Shown piece by piece: positions 22,081 through 35,100 of a stretch of DNA of 35,362 bases (positions are counted from its first letter, which is position 1; the number at the start of each line of letters is the position of its first letter). A model generated the notes under the pieces. The model did not search any database, was not told where the DNA came from, and was given only the letters and a program-made list of their open reading frames with translations. The stretch lies in assembly GCF_000003605.2 (NCBI RefSeq), contig NW_003116452.1, forward strand, positions 570,369-605,730, written 5' to 3'. The stretch comes from Saccoglossus kowalevskii. Lineage: Eukaryota; Hemichordata; Enteropneusta; Harrimaniidae. Made by a program: the position numbers and the translations under genes.

Positions 22081-25000
22081 TCGCCTTCATTATCAAAGGG
22101 ATAAGGCTTGGTAAATATATAAATGTAACTAATTTGCAATGCGGTGTAACAAGAGATGAATGTGCCGCGATTTAGAACTAAATGTTGAAGCAAGCCAGCT
22201 GGTCCTTTGCCTAATAGTCAATGTGCTGAGAAAATGACGCAGAGTAACTAGACCCGTAGTTGTCCATAATAATATATTACTTCGAAATAATCACCTGTAC
22301 TAAATACCATCGTGCCTATAGCCTCGTGGCGGTCTCAGAATGGACGAGGGGCGACCTCCCGTATGATATCCTAATGAGGTTGCCACCATGGAGATAGTTG
22401 GAAAATGGGTATACAATGTATATTAGTAAGACTGGTAATCGTATCGTCCTGCTTGCATTAACAATTGATAATGCTATAAACAGCTGTTGATACCAGTATT
22501 TCACCAGTTTGGGTTTTTTTGTCGGATTAACCACATTTATAATGCAACCCGTACTTTTTACTAATTTAACTTAATCTTCACAACACGTCAATACACACAT
22601 GGTGAATGGTTACAACATATTTTACAATACTTTTGACGAAAGGGTCACACATTATATACCGTACGATTTTGAAGGTTTGCATCTCTATCGCGTCCGTCTA
22701 ACGTGATATGAACTTTTCAACATACTATGGACATAAGGTTTTTTGAGTAGATCGTTGTTAAGCTTACATGCAGCAATATAGCATAATCCCTCTCTGCTTC
22801 CGTGATAATCACCTTTCGCTGCATACACTAGCTAGGATGAAAACAACGCTGACACGAATCTGACCCCTACCTGTAGTAGGAATGTTTATTACACTACACA
22901 TAAATGCAATGAAACAATGAAAATAAAATTATTATGATCAAGAAATGGTGTATCATATCAGGCTACACTCTATCCTGCGCATTTGAAAACAGAATTAGAT
23001 TGGATCATCAACTAAAACTGTACACAACCGAGGGGGTTTTAATTTTATAGAACAGCAATTGCTTCAATGTTCTGAAATATATGGCGTGTTTGATGCGGTT
23101 TGCGTCCATTAGTCACTGGAACGTGTGCATGCATTTTCAACAGCACTTACTATATTACCGGCAACAGACTCTGTCGACTTAGCCTTCGCACATTTTAGGG
23201 TCACGAGCACCAATTACATACACACCAGCCGTTCCTGACATGCGTTTATTTGCATTGTATTTCCAGTGGACATAGTTACAAACGATGTACACTGCTTATA
23301 ATTAGGCCAAAGTAATATAAACTGTTAATGATTAACATACTGAGTATAAGTGGGGTCATCATTACACTTTCCGTGCATGAAGAACAGTGGCAAACGCTTA
23401 AAGTGGGCGTTAGGTGTGAATATAGATATCGCATTATTCCCGGGTTTAATTATTGATCAACATCTTCTTTCTTAAGAAAATAATAAGCCATATCATAGCA
23501 AAAATGAACGTGTAATGCTTTTATTAGACGACAATGTCCCCGGAAAGTACTACTATACCTAAAATATTGTGATCGTACATTATTGAATAAGTGCAAGCAG
23601 TCGGTAAAAACGTTGTTCAAATGACACTTGACACAAATATAGTATGATCTGATATCTGATATTCCCAAATCTGTAAAGCGTCAGCCTCAGTTGTTCCTGA
23701 CTAGAAAATAATGTATTGTATCTAACAACAGTTTTTTTTATACAAACATAACATACTGGGAATTCGAATTTTAACAATACGGAAAAAAATACACCTATTC
23801 TTAACAATACAGTTTGATAGTGTTAAGTTGTGTGCATTATTTGGCGTGTGTCTTCGATGATGTGTTCATATCTTCTCGTGCATTGTCCCATGACAAGCAG
23901 GATCACTGTATCTCCAGCACTGATAGGGAATATTAATCACGATACAAGATAATCAATCACTAAATCCATGTACAATGATTCAGAAACAGTTATATGTACA
24001 CCAAATTACATTTTCTGTAGTTGGTTAATGAAAATGTGTTGATCGGGTTGAAGGGGCATATAAGCATGTTGTCATTTTCTTATTTCGCTGAGTGTCTAGT
24101 AGTGTCTGAGTGCCTTATTATTATTACTGAAAACTAATTTATCTGATTATCGATCGAGCAATATGGTTTGTATTTAAAAAAAACAGAAATTAGATTATTT
24201 TGCTAATTCTGAGTTTTTCAGATTATCCTAATCCAATATTTGTTCTAATTTAACTTAAAGTGTTGTATTGTAACGACAAATTCAGTATTGAAAACAAATT
24301 CTTGTTACCATTTTTACATGGTGTCTTAAACATTGTTTGAAGGTCTTTCGATTTTGAAGATTTCAGGTTTATAGAAATGGATTCGTGAGGTTTTGCCAAT
24401 TTATCGCTTTGTTATAAAAATCGCGAGTTTATTCATCATTTTTGGGAAAATAGAAAAAAAATCACACTTTTCACTAATTCGTTGCCAAAAATTTTTTAAT
24501 ATTATTTGTATTATTCGAAGAAATATACTCTCTATTGTTTTGTTTTGCAGTTGCACGTACGGTAAATTTGCGGTCTTGTGAAAAATTCATTCCATGTTGA
24601 ATAGCCACCACATTGGCGAATTTCCATCTAAAATTATGGCTGTGATGCAGATATGAAATTGCGAATATCATTGGGACTATAACAGATTCAACCATGCAAT
24701 TTGTTGATGAGTACATTAATAATAAAACTCGGATAAAAAACTAAGACTAAATTATGTATCTCTTGTTCAGATCGTGCGGACTGTGTTATATTTTTCTTTT
24801 CAAAGAATACGATATGTGTGACACAACCTCAGTGAAAATCCCGCACAGGGTAGTTAGTTAGGCAGGTAGGTAATGTAGGGCGGTTGTTTTGATATTCAAA
24901 CGAAATCAATGAATGTTGAAACGACGTTGTTACTGGGTATGCATAGTTTACAAAATCCTGTTGTTACTAGGATTAAAAAAATTAGTCTCACGATAGCAAC

Positions 25001-25650
25001 GATTTGTGTTACAAAGCCGCTTGATTTATTGGAAGAGTAATTGATAACACTGCAGAAAAACTACCTTCAATAATAAAAAATACAGTACAGTGTTATGGGT
25101 GTTATATTCACATTTGTTTCAACCTTTTAAATAAACACACTGTGCATGTCACGGCACATGCGTCCTATTAACATTAGTTCACGCAGCCTCGCTTTCATTA
25201 GACTCTCATTTTCAGACTGTAAATTCTTGCTTAAATCGTCAGACTTTTACATTTATTAGAGTGTATGTGTGTTTGTTTTAGTTCTCAGATAGCACACACA
25301 TAATGCTATGTTGTTGGTGTAGGAAATCTAACTTTTTTTTTCTTCAATAAACCTTAGAAGGAACTGGCAGTCGAAATCTCATTTATACTGAGAAGCCCTT
25401 GAAATAATGTTCAATTCTTTGCCGCCGTTGTTTCCACTGTTCTTTAAGACATATTCCGTTACTAGGAATTAGTTGAATATGTGTTTTCATAATATCACTA
25501 CAAGATTCGTTACAACATTCAAGGTAAGTTTATAATAATCAGATAGTTGCTATGACGATGACTGATGCATTATTAAATGACTATCGGCCTCCGGACACAT
25601 GGTGACTGTTACGTTCAAATGCATTCACAGTATGAATATTCTAACGCCGT
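22081..25650. other. gene-poor stretch
   Basis: No supported exon, RNA gene or element. A strong-Kozak ATG at about 22389 (gccaccATGg) opens only a 12-codon frame. Longer minus-strand frames at 22316-22534, 23450-23807 and 24474-24716 have no motifs. Confidence 0.4.
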
Positions 25651-25653
25651 CCG

Positions 25654-25711
25654 TGGCATAGTGTTAACTCGACTCGTTAAAAACAAAATGCCCGGGGACT
25701 GGTTATAATTA
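25654..25711 (+). mobile_element. possible degenerate tRNA-derived SINE head
   Basis: tggcatagtgttaactcg resembles a tRNA/SINE A box (TRGYNNARNNG) with one G missing from the common agtggttaactcg form. ggttataatta, 47 bases downstream, could be a decayed B box (GGTTCRANNCC). It does not fold into an intact tRNA. This is a weak call. Confidence 0.2.
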
Positions 25712-27221
25712 TACTTAGAAGCACAGGGACTGAATCACTTGACTTGAATGTTCTTAAATGAGTTCAATCTCGAATTACATAATATCGTGTAAGCCCGCCA
25801 ATTATAGCCAGTAATAACTGCAGTTCCTATTGAAAAGCAATCACGGCGTTTTATCACGATCAACGAGGTTATTATTGGCCGTAAAATACGAGTTTTCCAA
25901 TCATGGCCCTAAGGTACCAAAATGAATTCAGCAGCTCGGGTGACAGAGGATCGTCTTTTATTACCTTCCCGTTAAGTTACGTTATTTAACTGTAGAATTG
26001 AGAGATTTAACGAACTGTAGTGTGTATTTTGTTACACTCATAGGGCCGCGGGGGGATATCGTTATCAGGTAATTAAGTTATTAACTAACATCAGTGGTTG
26101 TATTCTTGGAGTTGACGTCAGTGTTGATAGAATATCCCTCCTGGCCAACTGATTAAAATATACAACCTCCTTGTAAACAGGTTGCAACCTTCTAGAGTGC
26201 CGTGATGATTACAGCTTTTCCCTTCTAAAAAAACCTAATTGCATTTGAAACTGTACACTGTTACTCCCCAAAGATGCTTTATATTGTGACAGCTCCATGC
26301 AAATAATTGTGTGTTTTTTTGTGTGTTTTTTGTTTGTTTTTCAGTAACACTAAAGGTTCACCGTGCTATGGTCAACAGAATCAACTACAGTCTTTAACAT
26401 ATAACATACACATTCTAAAAGTGATATGCGTGTTTTCATGTGTGAAGCCTGTATTCACATACTTCGTATTGGCTGCTGTGATCTTCTAACGCCTGACTGA
26501 TTGTTTGCGTCATCCAACTGTGTCTAATTTTAGTTATCTACACTCGTCATCAGTTGATTAGGTGTGGATCACAAACTGCGCCCCTAGGCAATTCCTGAAG
26601 AGCGAGATGCATTCGCAATCTAGTGGAAATCCAATAATAGTCTTTGGGTAACAGTGACACAGCAAAGAAACGAAAGTGATAAATGAATCCTCGTAATTTC
26701 AAAATAAAATACAGAGTGACTTTAAAAAGATCATGCACTTTAGAGTGCGTCATCGCATTTAACCCTGTATACAAGTTGTAATGCAATTTTGTGACCTGTT
26801 AACATTGTCGGAATCCAATCATACCATATACTCGCATCAGTTTTGAGGGTGAGATCACAGTAAAAGCTGTATGTTCTGATCTAAAGCTTTAGTTGCGGCA
26901 TCACTTTTATGTTGAATCCCAGACTACCTCTGCATGTCACGTCATGTCATGTCACAACCACTCTCGCTAGTTGATTCACTGTGGTCGTACGACGAACCCC
27001 TTTACCGTTGTCTCTACATTTAATGTCGCGACCCAGGCGTGCCTGCTAAAACGATTTCCTGCATTAAGCAACCTAGAAACCTGGAACCTATTATAAGACA
27101 CGAGAAAGCTTTCTTTCTTAAATTGATTTGCGGATCAAACAAACGTCACATAATCCGGTTACAAAATTGCCTTGTGTTTTAACTTAGTGATTGTCCTGTA
27201 TTACTCAGTTATACAGAACTA
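25712..27221. other. no gene recognised
   Basis: A short open ATG frame at about 25905 (29 codons, MALRYQNEFSSSGDRG...) has a protein-like composition but no splice context. A small catgt-type tandem lies at about 26933-26956. Nothing else is supported. Confidence 0.4.
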
Positions 27222-27239
27222 TGGTGATATATATCACCA
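27222..27239. repeat. 18-bp perfect palindrome
   Basis: tggtgatatatatcacca equals its own reverse complement. It could be a binding site for a dimeric protein or simply chance in AT-rich DNA. Confidence 0.9.
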
Positions 27240-30200
27240 GGGAAATGTGCGTCTAGACACAAATGATTTGGAGAAAATTAAATGCGAATGGTCACCCTAC
27301 TGTAAAATGTCAATCAATTGTACGTATCGGATTATGAATATTATATTTCTGTAATGGTGATGATAGAATCATGTTCTACCCAAGATTATCTAGCAGGTAT
27401 ACTAAGTAATATAGTCCGACAAAATACCAGTTAATGAAAGTTTGAAAAGAAGCTTATTCTAAAGCACAATATTATGGAATCGCATTCACCCAATGAGCTA
27501 GCTTATCGTTGGCAGTGTGGTTAGTAGTCTCAGGTATGATTAAAAGTGTACAACTGTGTGATTGTTCGTGTGTGATTCTCTTTTTCTTTGAATATGATTT
27601 GATCCGACTAGAATGCCATTTAGGAACTGACTGATAAGGTATAAATGTTCATAAGGATGACCTTTCTACTTTCTTGCTATGTATGTCATTTGTTTCACAG
27701 ATCGGATAAAGCGGCGGCCATTTTGTTTTAAAAAACAACAGAATATGCCGTATCTAAACCGTGTCTGTGCCGAGTTTGCAAACGATAAACAGGTAGTTTA
27801 AAGATGCAACAAGGACAAAAACATACATTTTTGTTGTCAATATTGTTGTTGGATACTACATTCTGTCGGAATATGATTTGTCGTATTCTAAAAATGCAGG
27901 ACACACAACGGAATTCATTAGAATAAACAATCGGAACCACTAATATCCTTTATTCAGTGGATATTATTGCACGTAGCAAAAGAACCAGTGCTCCATGTGT
28001 AAGATGTCATTTTGTGATCAAACAAATACTCACAGATGTGTGCTAAGAAAACAGCTTTTTCAAACCATGATGAATGCGAATGTAATATAATATCCAACAT
28101 ACAGTATCAAACAATAATATAAAAAAATAAATATTCCCGTCAATATTCCATCGTCAATTCCACGTTTCGTAGTGCAGGTTAATTACTTTCTCACTTAACA
28201 AATAACGTAATCAAAATTGACGGATACCATAAGTCTCGTCAGTGGTTATTTGTTTACAGAAAAAAACTTCTACAGCTGCTCGCTGTTGTAAGTGGGATGT
28301 ATCAGGGTTGCGTGTGGTAAACTGTTATTTTAATACTCGTTATATTATTTCAGACAAAAATATCAAACATTGAAAAGACCTGTGTACAGATGGTGGGTAT
28401 ACGATAGCATCTTTGTTGGACAGTTCAGTGGTACAAACTGTTCAGTCGTACATTTGGGGTGAACAAATATATCATTGTGAAACTGACCACAGACGATCTG
28501 TTCAAAGTAATAGTGATTCTGAATTAAGGTGGGGTTCTGTGACGTACAATATAATTGCGTGTGCACGCTGTTACTCTAGTGACTCCAGGCGTATTTAGCG
28601 TAATGAAAACACAGTACGACATGATAAGTTGCGATGTACATAATTGCGTGTGTCATGTTTTCAAAGTATTTCTCATTATTTATTGATGGTTGCAATGCGA
28701 TGTTCCTAGAGTTTGAGTGATTTTGATATTAATATATATCATAATTCCGTACGCTGCAACGGCGCGTTCTCATTTCTTTCTTTCTGTAGCACACTGTGCC
28801 TCGTGTAATCGTTCAGATATTCAACTTCACTTGGGCCTGTGGTCCTCGTGCCGTTCAATATATGGATGATTGCACTCTCACTCATTTAATATCCTATGAC
28901 TAATTGACATTGATTCATCCTTTATTCCTTTATAAGTTACTAAATCCGTCTCCCGGATAATATGCATTGCAAATATGTTGTACGTATGTTAAAGAAAACA
29001 AACTATATTAGGGTGGTCTAGACATGAGATGTAGCATTAGCACAATTTTTTTTTAAATTCATATGCGATATAACATTATTTGCCACATGGAGAGTTCTAT
29101 AATTTGAATACAACCGTGAAATACTTCTCAACATGACAAAATGCGTTGTGACATTTAAAAAAATATAACATATACTAACAGGTAATGGCTGAATTGGCAC
29201 TGATTTAGATTCTCTCTTTCGTTAAATATGCCATGCAAAGCGATTTAATAAAATTAATGAAATAAACCAATAACAATGTTAATTTGTAGTACTTTATTTC
29301 CATAATTGAAATTGTTTTACATAATGAATATAGCATACTTAAAAATGTGTTTTGTTATATCAGAAATGTCTGAATACATTGTTATATGCATAACGTTTGA
29401 CAAGACCTTGACACAGCGACTTATATTAGATTTTACTAATTTATATATTTGTCAATGGTACGAAACATTTAATTAGCTTATATATCTAGGCATGTATTCA
29501 TTGTTCTAGTCTTTCAATCAATAAGAGATTCATTTTACAATTACTATAACACATTTTCAGATTATTTTGAAATTTCCAGGTACGCGTTTCCAATCGTTGA
29601 ATATACTGAGCAGAATAGTATGAATGAGCGTTTCTAGTTTAAGCTGAGCATCATAAATTTGACTGTTGTATTATCGCGACAAACAATACAACATATGTCT
29701 AAGAATTAAATCACATAAAAAGGTTTATTTTTGTTAATCAATTTTGGTCAGAAATGTTGTTGCTGCACTTCATCCTTGAATATAAAAAAAAATGTTATGT
29801 ACATCAGTAAAAAAACAGGCACAGCTAATTTCAGTACAGAAACATGACAATTTCACTGGAAAGCTATACTTTCAATATATACGATATTTGTTAGTGGAGA
29901 CATGTGCAATGTCAATGCAATTAGTGTGGTTTATTTGAAATTTCCTGGAAGGTTGACATAATGGTCTGGCAATTTTCGGCAGTTAGTTTACGTGAATGAC
30001 GGTAAGCTAACATATTTGGTCGTGTTGAAACAATTATGTTGTTTTCATTCTAGCGTAGCATTTCTCGTGTTGTAACAGGATATTAACATAAACTATTGCG
30101 GAAATCAAGAAGTCCCACTACGCCAAAATGTGAAGTTTTTACTCGCACATGTTGAATTGAAAGTGATTACAATTTTCTCAACTAGCGAACTAATAATATT

Positions 30201-30312
30201 GTTGAATCGCACAGTAATCGGACCTGCCTGACTTTTATTACATAAAACACGAAGCCGAGTGGTAATTAAGAAAAAGGATACCCCTTCCACGAAATTGATC
30301 AAAAAACGTATA
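27240..30312. other. no gene recognised; LINE may begin inside the 3' part
   Basis: Short frames only. Around 30050-30110 a fragment reading HSSVAFL resembles the GVAFLW segment of LINE endonucleases, so the retrotransposon may extend further upstream. I could not follow it with confidence. Otherwise nothing is supported. Confidence 0.4.
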
Positions 30313-30483
30313 TGTGAAGATAGCGATAACAATTTACGTTTGAAAGCTGTTTGGCCATAAATTGTTGAATTTTTTTTTAAAGAATTCGGCTACACTCTTT
30401 CCGATCAGGTGTCGATTGAGGACAACACAATTACATATATGAGCGATACGTATGGATCAACCTCGTGGTTGGATTACTGCGTT
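30313..30483 (+). pseudogene. LINE endonuclease domain, C-terminal remnant
   Basis: One frame reads FKEFGYTLSDQ then NTITYMSDTYGSTSWLDYCV. It matches the end of LINE APE-type endonucleases, where (T/S)YxSDxxGxTSWLDHxV precedes the SDH catalytic motif. A TAA at 30358-30360 and a TGA at 30484-30486 interrupt it. Beyond the second stop, remnants such as DGHSDNSLGI recall the SDHxP region but are decayed. The catalytic N-terminal half is not recognisable. Confidence 0.8.
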
Positions 30484-30601
30484 TGATCTTGCATTGACGA
30501 TGATGGACATTCCGATAATTCACTTGGAATTAATTGAAGTAAAATGAACACAACTAACCACTCAGTGCATTGCCCATGAAATACCCATGAAAGCAGTTTT
30601 A

Positions 30602-31060
30602 TGCAATTATTCTTGTACGAGTACGTAAATAAGATAATCACAATATTGATGCATATTCAAGTTCCCTTTGTTCGAAAAGAGTCGCTCATAGGTCAATAGT
30701 ACATGGATGGAATGTATATGTAAAACGAGTCGCATGATATTGCGTGGGACGTACACTATTATGAATAAAGCTCGTGCGTACTTTTAGGTGTTCTTTCAAC
30801 ATCGCGACTTAGTTAAATTCTGTTCCAAAGTTTCTTCCGTCAACAATAATTACACTCCGTTGTCATAGACAGTTGGTAGGTGCTCGGGCGAAGCTTGCTA
30901 ACTTGTGGGGGTAAACACATCAATGAATTATTAGCGTCGATCGAGACTTGTCACTGTATAGAGTTTATTAACGATCTGCTTTTGAACTATAATAATATTC
31001 GTGATATCCATGGAATAGATTTCAGCGATATTACTGATGCGAATAGACATTTATTTGACC
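30602..31060 (+). pseudogene. LINE linker between endonuclease and RT, remnant
   Basis: Successive frames show SIVHGWNVYVK (30693-30725, the VPGWN-type motif), LRGTYTIMNKARA (about 30743-30781), HRDLVKFCSKVSSVNNNYTPLS (about 30800-30865; the FWK..NN..PL motif) and GKHINELLASIETC (about 30910-30950; the WxxHYxxLL motif). The order is that of intact LINE proteins, with frameshifts between segments and a deletion of roughly 30 residues after the GWN motif. Confidence 0.75.
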
Positions 31061-31063
31061 ATT

Positions 31064-32131
31064 GGTAAATCTCAGAAACCGGATCGTCTTACTTCAAAGC
31101 ATTTTAAGTACGCCAACAATAAATTACATGTAATGTTAGCTCTTAGTCTAACATCAGAGTTGGTACATGGTTTCATTTCTGATATGTTTAGAGTTCACTT
31201 CTCATTCCGATAGTTGAATATAAAACGGATAATCTTACCAGTAAAAATAACTACAGACGATTTGCCAGTTCAACAGCTGCACCGAAGATTTTAAATCACG
31301 TTTGTTGAAAATTGTTATAATGTATTTAGTAACAGAAAAATTTAATACTCAGTCTGGCTTTAAACGATTTCATTTTATAGTCTTTTTTTGCATATTTATC
31401 CTGAAAGTAACTATTAACAATGCGATGTGGTGTGACGGGAAGCGAGTTTGAATTTTGCGTTTTATGTTTATATGTTCGTATATGTGTCTGTAATTTCGGT
31501 ACCTATCGTCCATATAACATTGCTGTTTATGTGTCCTTCTAGGCGCCTGTAGGCATTTGATCGTACCAATTATTGAACACTTTACAAAAAATGGATATTT
31601 TGTCTGTATTTTAATTATGCTGTGTCGCATACAGCAGTTTTGTGATCGGTGGGGGAGTTTTTTGTCTGGGTCATTCACAGTTAACAGTGGTGTCTGCTAG
31701 GGTAAACTTTTATCGCTGTCTCATTTTGATATTTTTATGGGCAAACTTAGTATTCAATTAAACTCCTATGATATTTGGTGGGGGTTATGTTCAATCATAT
31801 TATGTATGCGGATGATATGTTTTATTATGTCAATTCGGGGTCACTAGTATATATATGTAAATCTTTCGCTGCAGACCATGATATCATCTATCATCCACAA
31901 GAGTGTGTGTGTGTGTGTGTTTTCATAGTTGTCAAGCGAGACTGTAGTGCACATAATAAGTTTGTTCAGAACACTTTGCTTACATGTATGACGCTGAAAT
32001 GTAACCATTTGTATTCTTTCTTCACTCGGTTGCTTATTAATGGCAATGAGCTAGTGAAAACCATACCGAACATAGATACCTTCTTTTGTCTTAATTTAAC
32101 TTTAAATTTGCAGCGTTTTATTTGTATTTAG
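31064..32131 (+). pseudogene. LINE reverse transcriptase domain, frameshifted
   Basis: In order: GKSQKPDRLTSKHFKYA (31064 on; GKxxGxDGLxxEHFKYA motif), LVHGFISDM, LLIPIVEYKTDNLTSKNNYR (31198 on; the VPxxKNK..NYRPI motif), SGFKR, AFDRTNY (31553; motif A aspartate present), WGSFLSGSFTVNSGV then a stop at 31698 where RQG is expected, NHIMYADD (YADD catalytic motif at 31805-31816) and LLINGNELVKTIPNI. Aspartates of motif A and YADD survive, but frameshifts and stops rule out activity. The ATG-less frame 31775-32131 is the longest intact piece. Confidence 0.92.
31903..31920. repeat. (GT)9 microsatellite inside the LINE remnant
   Basis: A GT dinucleotide run sits exactly where the RT palm normally encodes a short S-V-C-M type stretch after the KK residues. 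The surrounding frame reads ECVCVCVF. Confidence 0.9.
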
Positions 32132-35100
32132 TCATAGTCAGTCGGTTTTATATCAGTATGATTTTATTTACTGTAAACTTCAAAGTTCTCCAATAGAGTA
32201 TAATAAACAATAATATTTGTTGTCATTATTTTGGTGTGGAAGATATTGCGATATACAGATGAGATGCGTGCCATGAGTAAGTAAATGGTCATGTGGCTAT
32301 ATATACTATATGTTTGTTCATGTAAAATGCAAATCCTTTGAACATTTTGCCCAATTTGCACCACAAAGGTCGCTTTGAATTGGGTTTTTATGGATTAACT
32401 TAAGAAATATGCACACATTGACAAAAAATGATATGCCCCTTTGAGCTTGAAGAGCATTTTTTGTTAGTTTCGCTTCCTCCATTGCCGCATTTGGTGCAAT
32501 CTAATATACCCTTCCAATGGAAAAACCACAATCCTCGGCTTTGAATATCATTTCAATTGCCGATTGTTCTGTTATGGTGATATAATCTGGTGCCAGTTTC
32601 CTATCTATGTTATAAGTCATTGTTCATTATTCTCATTTTAATCGAATCCGACAACAAGGTTTAAATGCTAGATAAGGTTAACTTGTCATAATTTGTTCAG
32701 ATAACTATTGGACAAATACTGAATTACTTTTGCAAATTGTAGTACTATTGCTGCCACAGTTGTATTCCCTGACAGTATTGCATATTACCTCATGTAAGTC
32801 CCTTCGGACCTTTGAAGAAAAGGGCGATATCATTTCAATCTGTCGGGTAATTTCAGACAATATTCGGTATAATTTAATCATAACCCGGGAGCTGAAGCTG
32901 ATTTGTTTTGTGATGCAGGCCAATCTTATATACTAGGTTAAAGTGCTGCCTAATGAGTATAACCGGCGTTCCACTGTTCACGTTCTTCTCCACAATCCCA
33001 ACCCTGTCATATTATATGTTGTATGTCAGCGAAAGCGTGACTTGCATACGGGTTCGACGCAGTTTAATTACAATATTACATTGAAAGATCCATTGTAAGA
33101 TTCAAAGACACACTTTGAAAGGCGATACAACAGCGTAGCTTCGATCAATCAGATACTAGGTTCGTTTGGCTTATGTTTCCACCCTCATTACTGTGTAATC
33201 ACGGTGCAAATGTTTGTATGTAAATAAGGTCAGTAAGTGGAAATTTACTCATCTAACTGAGCATTCATTATGTAGTACACGATTCGTCGCTGTCTGCAAG
33301 GTCTTCTTCAGTCAATACTGGATTGGGATAATGATAATGTTTCATATTTAGAATATTTTACAGAATATTTTAATTTTGCAACAGTTGTGAGATGTGTTAC
33401 CCGGACTTATATTCAGTAACATGTGCATTTTATTTTGTTCCATTTTCCCTATCGGCGATAATTGTGCATTTCGAGCGATACTTCCCATGGGCGCTTGACA
33501 GAAGCAATACATGAACAATATTGCAAAAAATACGTAAGTTTTCACTTGCTCATTCTGTCATTAATTATCGTATGACAAGATTAATGTGATGGATCCCGAC
33601 ACATCAACTTCATTACTCCAATATTTGTTAGAATTACCATGGAAATCCACTCATATATTAGAACGTGGCAAGAATGATCAACAACGCAAGGAAGAATTGT
33701 CAGCAAATGCTCACAACCCCGTGACGCTATCACCTAGGTAACTGGTAATTCAATAATATCACGCAGCAATGGAATGTGTTTGTGATGAAAACGAGCACTA
33801 ACTTTACAGCTGAGACTGCACGCCATGATACACAATGTTCTGTCCTTCACTAATTCATGGCTATAATGAGTCTCAAAAGAAATTGCGTTTAAAGTCATAC
33901 GTCTAACACGTCAAGCCTACTCACAGCAATGAGTGGGTTACCGCGTTTGAAACGCATATGGTTGTGGGTTAAAGAGCGGAAGTAATTGTGAGTATCGCAG
34001 AGGAATTCATTATTACACATTTAATAAAGTGCCAAAGTAGTTTTCTGACAGTATTAATTGAGAATCATAAGTTCAATTCTCATAGCGATATTACAGCGCG
34101 AATTTTAATTAGACACACATTCACTGTTTGTATTCAACGTTTGCTTACAATACAAGGTGTGTCGCGGGAATAAAACATAATTTGAAAAAAAAATGGGATA
34201 TAAATTATAATAATTGAATACCTGCACTGTATAGAAATCGAGTATGCATAACATGAAAACAAACTCTGACATGATAAACTGACATTGGTGTAGAAGCGTG
34301 ATCGTATTTTCTTAACAAGATCTGGAAACGTTAATCGATTAGTAAAACCCATGCTAATGAGGGAAAACATATACGAGTCATTGTGGGGTCACGCATATAA
34401 AATACAATATCGAATTGTTAATGAACACATGGAGAAATGCTAATCTGTCACGTGATCGTGGCAGATTGAACCGGAAAAGTACACTTATTTAAACTCGTGC
34501 ATTTGATTTATATGGAAATCCCCAACTGTCCTTGCACGACTGTTTCAGGTTTATGTGTGTCAGCCATGTAGTGAAACTAAAATTGTCACCGCATACAAAC
34601 GGTTTTCAACACCCGTCAGGTATACTTACGAATATAAAGCGATTTAATGACATTTTATAAATAATCATAATTAATGACAGGAATTATTTGAGTAAAAAAC
34701 AGCGATAATAATAACTTGAAATGTCTCCGATATGTCCCTCGTTGAAAATCAGCCGATACATGGAGTATTTGAATACAAGCGACGTTATTAATAACTATCT
34801 CCATTTCTTCACTAATTCCACTCAATTACTGGGATTTTGCATGGTGTGCATCATATCCGAGGGCCACGCTGAATAAAAATTTGGTTGTACGTCGGAAAAA
34901 TATAAACAGAACCACTTGTAAGTAGAAGATAGTGTTGGGTGTTGGAGTTGTTCGTAGGAACTTCATACTGAACATGTCTGTATTTGTTTACATGTTTACA
35001 TTTCGTTTTAAACAGTTATCTTATTTTATCAGGCCAATTTCAAAACTGATTAAAAATCTGTGTATTCTGTTTGACTTTGTATTTTTTATGAATATCATTA

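Larger units (their letters stand above)
30313..32131 (+). mobile_element. decayed non-LTR retrotransposon (APE-type LINE)
   Basis: Pieces of one ORF2-type polyprotein occur in the right order on the + strand: the end of an endonuclease domain (30313-30483), linker segments (30602-31060), then the reverse transcriptase fingers, palm and YADD motif (31064-32131). Each piece is clear in translation, but the frame changes at least seven times and there are at least six internal stops. The element is therefore a long-dead fossil. The family resembles the LINEs abundant in marine invertebrates, in the broad Jockey/CR1/L2 group; I cannot fix the clade. No 3' tail or target-site duplication was recognised. 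Confidence 0.9.

Noticed and set aside
31370-31678. 102-codon minus-strand frame
   Set aside because: It is antisense to the LINE reverse transcriptase remnant, which is collinear on the + strand.
33048-33062. gggttcgacgcag, resembling a tRNA T-arm
   Set aside because: No matching acceptor, D or anticodon arms could be placed around it.
33924-34015. Minus-strand ATG frame of about 32 codons ending at a GTGAGT donor
   Set aside because: Short, with no promoter, neighbour exon or family motif.
34771-34920. Open + strand block ending at a GTAAGT donor
   Set aside because: It has no pyrimidine-rich acceptor; open blocks of about 50 codons are common here by chance.
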